From the IMG/VR virus record IMGVR_UViG_3300009183_000153, positions 1 through 42,377 of that record: 42,377 bases of DNA; one strand, written 5' to 3'. The notes below the pieces were generated by a model. It ran no database searches, was not told the DNA's origin, and was given only the letters and a program-made list of their open reading frames with translations. The number at the start of each line of letters is the position of its first letter. Position 1 is the stretch's first letter. The DNA is from a virus. Positions 40,021-42,377 of the stretch are shown piece by piece. The position numbers and the translations under genes were made by a program.

Positions 40021-40486
40021 CTGAGTCCCAGGTCTTGCTGACTTCCATTTCGTCCACTAAGGCCTTCAATAACAACACCAACTTTTGGTAATACCGGGCG
40101 TCATTTTCATGTGTATTGCCCACGTACCATACACCATCTTTCATAATGTAATACCACTCTGCACCGCAATTTTTGGCACGTTCAAAGAACGCTTCAAAGG
40201 TATGATCTGTTGCAAAATCTGTGCCGTCTTCATCACGGTCACGACCGTAAAACACAGTTACATTTTCCATAGGAGAACCAAAAGTATGAAACTCGCCATC
40301 TGGAAAGTCAATGTTGCGAGCCAAAGAAGAAATGTCGCCCAGTGACACCAGGTGGTTGGCTTTGGCACTGTCATAATAGTGCTCTTGCAATATTACACCA
40401 TTGTGGTCCAGATAGCCGTCCCAGTGACAGTAGACTGATTTACAAACGTCGCCGTGCATGACACCAATTCTTGAACGTGTACCCAT
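40010..40486 (-). CDS. Conserved-type phage protein of unknown function
   Basis: A 158-aa protein starting MGTRSRIGVMHGDVCKSVYC. YCHWDGYLDHNGVILQEHYY and a late GAEWYYIMKDGVWYVGNTHE look like a conserved phage family. The start follows the previous stop by 1 nt with GAGGT nearby. It is probably transcribed with the 66-aa gene from the promoter at 40718. Function is unknown. Confidence 0.75.
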   Translation of the reverse strand: MGTRSRIGVMHGDVCKSVYCHWDGYLDHNGVILQEHYYDSAKANHLVSLGDISSLARNIDFPDGEFHTFGSPMENVTVFYGRDRDEDGTDFATDHTFEAFFERAKNCGAEWYYIMKDGVWYVGNTHENDARYYQKLVLLLKALVDEMEVSKTWDSVDL

Positions 40487-40487
40487 T

Positions 40488-40688
40488 TTACGCTACCTCT
40501 TTCTGTTGTTGCAACCAAAAATATTCATTAATTAAATCTGAAGGGAAATCTTCATGGTACCAAAAATAGTACCGGGCGGACTTGAGTCCTTGTGCTTTTT
40601 TTACAACCTCAAACCCTAGTGCAAGAACATCATTCTCTGCTGTGATATTGGGATTAATTGCAAATACATCTTCGGCAAAACTTGACAT
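40488..40688 (-). CDS. Small unknown protein
   Basis: A 66-aa protein (MSSFAEDVFAINPNITAENDVLA in outline) with an aromatic SARYYFWYHEDFPSDLINEY segment. AAGGAAAA precedes the ATG. It is the first gene after the promoter at 40718-40746. No family is recognised. Confidence 0.65.
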   Translation of the reverse strand: MSSFAEDVFAINPNITAENDVLALGFEVVKKAQGLKSARYYFWYHEDFPSDLINEYFWLQQQKEVA

Positions 40689-40717
40689 CTTTTTTCCTTT
40701 TTTCTTACTATGTGTAT

Positions 40718-40746
40718 ATTATAGCAGTTTGGGAATTATCGGTCAA
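40718..40746 (-). promoter_or_regulatory. Sigma70-type promoter (repeat family)
   Basis: Minus strand: TTGACC (40746-40741), 17 bp with AATTCCC, TGC-TATAAT (40723-40718). The -35 lies directly after the stop of the upstream gene. Confidence 0.9.
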
Positions 40747-41100
40747 TCAATCTAATCTGCTTCCGGCGTAGACCTGTGTCAGGCCCAGTTTGGTCTTCAG
40801 TACTTCGGCATAGGCTTCTGCACCTGCTTCCAAAATGCTGATGCTCTGTGTTGGGAAGCCACTGGGGTTCCACAGGCTCAATGCACCTGTGTAGTCCTTA
40901 CGGAAGCCTGCGGCCTGCAACCACTTGCCCAATTTTGAGTTTGAGCGAACGCCAAACACATTGACCCAAGCAAATCCACAAGCATCACGATCGCCATGTT
41001 TGGCGTGGAATGCCTTGGCCGCTGTACGTGCCTGAATGCCTGCTTCATTGGTTGCATCTTGTACCAACTGCTCTGTGATCTGTGTTGCTATTGCTGTCAT
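40747..41100 (-). CDS. Small early-type phage protein
   Basis: A 117-aa protein starting MTAIATQITEQLVQDATNEA. The middle has GDRDACGFAWVNVFGVRSNS, KLGKWLQAAGFRKDYTGALS. The ATG at 41100 follows AAAGGATT; the longer frame runs through the promoter and is not used. It is a single-gene module between two promoters of the repeat family. No function is known. Confidence 0.72.
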   Translation of the reverse strand: MTAIATQITEQLVQDATNEAGIQARTAAKAFHAKHGDRDACGFAWVNVFGVRSNSKLGKWLQAAGFRKDYTGALSLWNPSGFPTQSISILEAGAEAYAEVLKTKLGLTQVYAGSRLD

Positions 41101-41130
41101 TTCGGAATCCTTTTTAGTTTCTATACAAGT

Positions 41131-41159
41131 ATTATAACAGTTTGGGAATTTCGGGTCAA
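41131..41159 (-). promoter_or_regulatory. Sigma70-type promoter (repeat family)
   Basis: Minus strand: TTGACC (41159-41154), 17 bp, TGT-TATAAT (41136-41131). The upstream gene's TGA stop is inside the -35. Confidence 0.9.
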
Positions 41160-41485
41160 CCGTTTTGTTTGTCCATGATGTAGGTAAACAAGACAAATTT
41201 AGCACGATTGAGCAGTTGACGCTGAGCTTCAATAGTGCGGGAATTGGGCTTTTCGTAAGCCATCATCTCTTGTGCATCACTCATCAAGCTGGCCACAATC
41301 ATTGCAGGACCCGAAGTTTTGAATGTGATCGAAGATTCGATGTTTTCACACATGTCAGCTTCGGTGATGCCATACATGCCAATTTCACGTTGACGTTGCA
41401 TGTCTCGTCCAACCGCGACGCGGATTGATTTTTCTTGTTCGTTTTGAGTAATCATTTCACCAACTGTTTCGTATCTTAAAGTCAT
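41156..41485 (-). CDS. Small early-type phage protein
   Basis: A 109-aa, mostly helical protein. MTLRYETVGEMITQNEQEKS is followed by VAVGRDMQRQREIG and a long C-terminal helix (SRTIEAQRQLLNRAKFVLFT). AAGGAGC precedes the ATG. It has its own promoter at 41516, and its TGA stop is shared with the next -35. Function is unknown. Confidence 0.7.
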   Translation of the reverse strand: MTLRYETVGEMITQNEQEKSIRVAVGRDMQRQREIGMYGITEADMCENIESSITFKTSGPAMIVASLMSDAQEMMAYEKPNSRTIEAQRQLLNRAKFVLFTYIMDKQNG

Positions 41486-41515
41486 TTTTGGCTCCTTTTT
41501 GTTAAACTATGCTAT

Positions 41516-41544
41516 ATTATAGCAAAAGGGCAATATTCGGTCAA
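41516..41544 (-). promoter_or_regulatory. Sigma70-type promoter (repeat family)
   Basis: Minus strand: TTGACC (41544-41539), 17 bp, TGC-TATAAT (41521-41516). The leader from the -10 to the ribosome site (about 41496-41515) is nearly identical to that of the promoter at 4209. The upstream gene's TGA stop is inside the -35. Confidence 0.9.
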
Positions 41545-41774
41545 CCAATGGCTTTTATCAGCCCAATCAGCCCAATTGCAACACTTACAAGATTTACAAA
41601 CATCTGTGGTTTATTTGCAACACGCACAGTCCAGATCAGGAACAAAATAGTCCCAATAAAAAATGTAAGGATATTGTAAGGATGGGCTGTTGGACCCACT
41701 GCATTTAGGCTATGGCCTGCTACTATAAAAATAGCCCCGGCCCACTGCAAAATTTCATTTGTATCTAATTTCAT
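41541..41774 (-). CDS. Small three-helix membrane protein (leaderless)
   Basis: A 77-aa protein with three hydrophobic helices (about residues 9-24, 34-52 and 58-76). The ATG is 6 nt after the TATAAT of its promoter, with no ribosome site, so a leaderless mRNA is predicted. The stop is shared with the next promoter's -35. Function is unknown; small early membrane proteins may act in exclusion or host control. Confidence 0.65.
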   Translation of the reverse strand: MKLDTNEILQWAGAIFIVAGHSLNAVGPTAHPYNILTFFIGTILFLIWTVRVANKPQMFVNLVSVAIGLIGLIKAIG

Positions 41775-41780
41775 ACTATG

Positions 41781-41809
41781 ATTATAGCAGTTCGGGAATT
41801 ATTGGTCAA
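41781..41809 (-). promoter_or_regulatory. Sigma70-type promoter (repeat family) with leaderless spacing
   Basis: Minus strand: TTGACC (41809-41804), 17 bp with AATTCCC, TGC-TATAAT (41786-41781), then CATAGT and the ATG at 41774. Confidence 0.88.
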
Positions 41810-41815
41810 CCGAAA

Positions 41816-42217
41816 TCACAACTCAATTGCTCTGCGAAACACAATTTCTTGCCGGGCAAAGGCATCTAATTCCCAGGGCTGTTGTAAATATGCCACATTT
41901 CTGCCATAGTATTTGCCCCGCCATTTTTTGCCTTTTGGCATGATTTTTAGTATGCCTCTAGCCATCTGTCGTACATGCACCAGCTCATGGGCCAGGGTAA
42001 CGCCCAGGGCATACAGATCTCTAGTGGGTTTTAACACCACCAAGTAAGTGTCAATTCCTGTCAAGGGAATTGTGGTGCCCAATTCATCTAGATCAGGGTC
42101 CACTTTGATCATCAGCAATTTTTGATTTTTAGCAAGTCCAAGCTGGGCCAACATGCTGGGAACCAGTGCTTCAATGTAGCGTTTGGTTTTGGGTCCGGCT
42201 TCAACGTGCAATTCCAT
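41816..42217 (-). CDS. SprT-like/HExxH zinc metalloprotease-like protein
   Basis: A 133-aa protein. HELVH (77-81) is the zinc site, followed by QMARG, and a downstream PWELDAFARQE (Glu116) is the likely third ligand; KGKKWRGKYYG is a basic segment. The pattern fits SprT-type and related small phage peptidases. The ATG at 42217 follows AAGGCAC; the longer frame runs through the promoter. Substrate is unknown. Confidence 0.8.
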   Translation of the reverse strand: MELHVEAGPKTKRYIEALVPSMLAQLGLAKNQKLLMIKVDPDLDELGTTIPLTGIDTYLVVLKPTRDLYALGVTLAHELVHVRQMARGILKIMPKGKKWRGKYYGRNVAYLQQPWELDAFARQEIVFRRAIEL

Positions 42218-42245
42218 ATGTGCCTTTTTTTTACTATATGCCCAA

Positions 42246-42274
42246 ATTATAACAAAATACCAATTCTGTGTCAA
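42246..42274 (-). promoter_or_regulatory. Sigma70-type promoter (repeat family)
   Basis: Minus strand: TTGACA (42274-42269), 17 bp with AATT, TGT-TATAAT (42251-42246). It drives the metalloprotease-like gene. Confidence 0.88.
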
Positions 42275-42350
42275 CCGATGTGCAGGCTGTGGCGTTATAT
42301 ATGTGTAGCCAGGAAAGTCCAGGTCTACAGTTTCTAATCAAGGAGATACC

Positions 42351-42377
42351 ATGAAACAACTTATCGCTTTAATCGCC
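42351..42377 (+). CDS. Start of a + strand gene, cut by window end
   Basis: AAGGAG lies 6 nt before an ATG encoding MKQLIALIA, which looks like the beginning of a signal peptide. Only 9 codons are visible, so neither product nor frame length can be judged. The gap 42275-42350 between this and the divergent promoter holds no gene. Confidence 0.5.

Noticed and set aside
1-42377. CRISPR array or insertion sequence
   Set aside because: No regularly spaced direct repeats with unique spacers, no transposase-like ORF and no paired terminal repeats were seen.

Overview
This window looks like an internal piece of a large tailed-phage genome (Caudoviricetes, probably T4-superfamily-like in lifestyle) from a Gram-negative, likely aquatic host. 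The phage reading rests on several signs: fibre-type structural genes at the left edge, very dense packing with many 4-nt ATGA/TAATG junctions, long runs of small conserved phage-type proteins, an ATP-dependent DNA ligase, a UV-damage endonuclease, homing-type GIY-YIG genes, and no ribosomal, tRNA or core-metabolism genes. The host guess rests on phage-borne signal peptides, lipoproteins, an entericidin-like peptide and a phasin-like protein. No terminase, capsid or polymerase gene lies in the window, so the phage assignment is an inference.

Layout. 1-2.0 kb (+): the end of a repetitive tail-fibre-type protein and a LamG-type protein, closed by a hairpin. 2.0-4.8 kb (-): small membrane, secreted and lipoprotein genes and early-type genes, including two ORFs under 60 codons. 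4.8-9.1 kb: radical SAM enzyme 1, ClpP1, a 2OG-Fe(II) oxygenase and radical SAM enzyme 2. 9.2-13.5 kb: an unknown 481-aa protein, ClpP2, an envelope protein pair (FlgT-like and LPP20-like lipoprotein) and a phasin-like protein. 13.6-18.1 kb: a basic Pro/Lys/Ala protein, a GT2 glycosyltransferase, an LpxH-like phosphoesterase, a BPL_N/GATase-like protein, a UvsE-like endonuclease and a tandem gene duplication. 18.1-22.6 kb (-): a tightly coupled operon with a UDP-sugar dehydrogenase, an Asp/Asn hydroxylase-like protein, an amidinotransferase and a fibre-like protein. 22.8-27.5 kb (+): secreted low-complexity proteins and membrane/coiled-coil proteins. 27.5-30.5 kb: radical SAM enzyme 3, a homing endonuclease and a phosphoesterase. 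30.5-32.9 kb (-): ClpS, Hsp20, GroES and ClpX. 32.9-42.2 kb (-): a run of small, mostly unknown early-type genes plus DNA ligase and an SprT-like metalloprotease.

The main themes are these. (1) A phage-encoded protein-quality-control set: ClpX with an IGF loop, two ClpP-family proteins, ClpS, GroES and Hsp20. The hsp20 leader can fold into a ROSE-like RNA thermometer that pairs both the Shine-Dalgarno and the start codon. (2) A family of at least nine near-identical sigma70-type promoters (TTGACC, 17-bp spacer, TGnTATAAT). Each is placed at the stop codon of the preceding gene, so early genes look like single-gene modules. (3) Three sigma70-type promoters sit exactly 6 nt before an ATG, predicting leaderless mRNAs, one of them for UvsE. 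(4) Three N-terminal-twitch-type radical SAM enzymes together with an amidinotransferase and two Fe(II)/2OG-type hydroxylases suggest a modification pathway of unknown target. (5) Several duplications: a tandem gene pair, a two-member family of tiny secreted PRCxxWTW proteins, a decayed gene tail and a copied promoter-leader.

All functions were assigned by reading motifs by eye; no database search was run.
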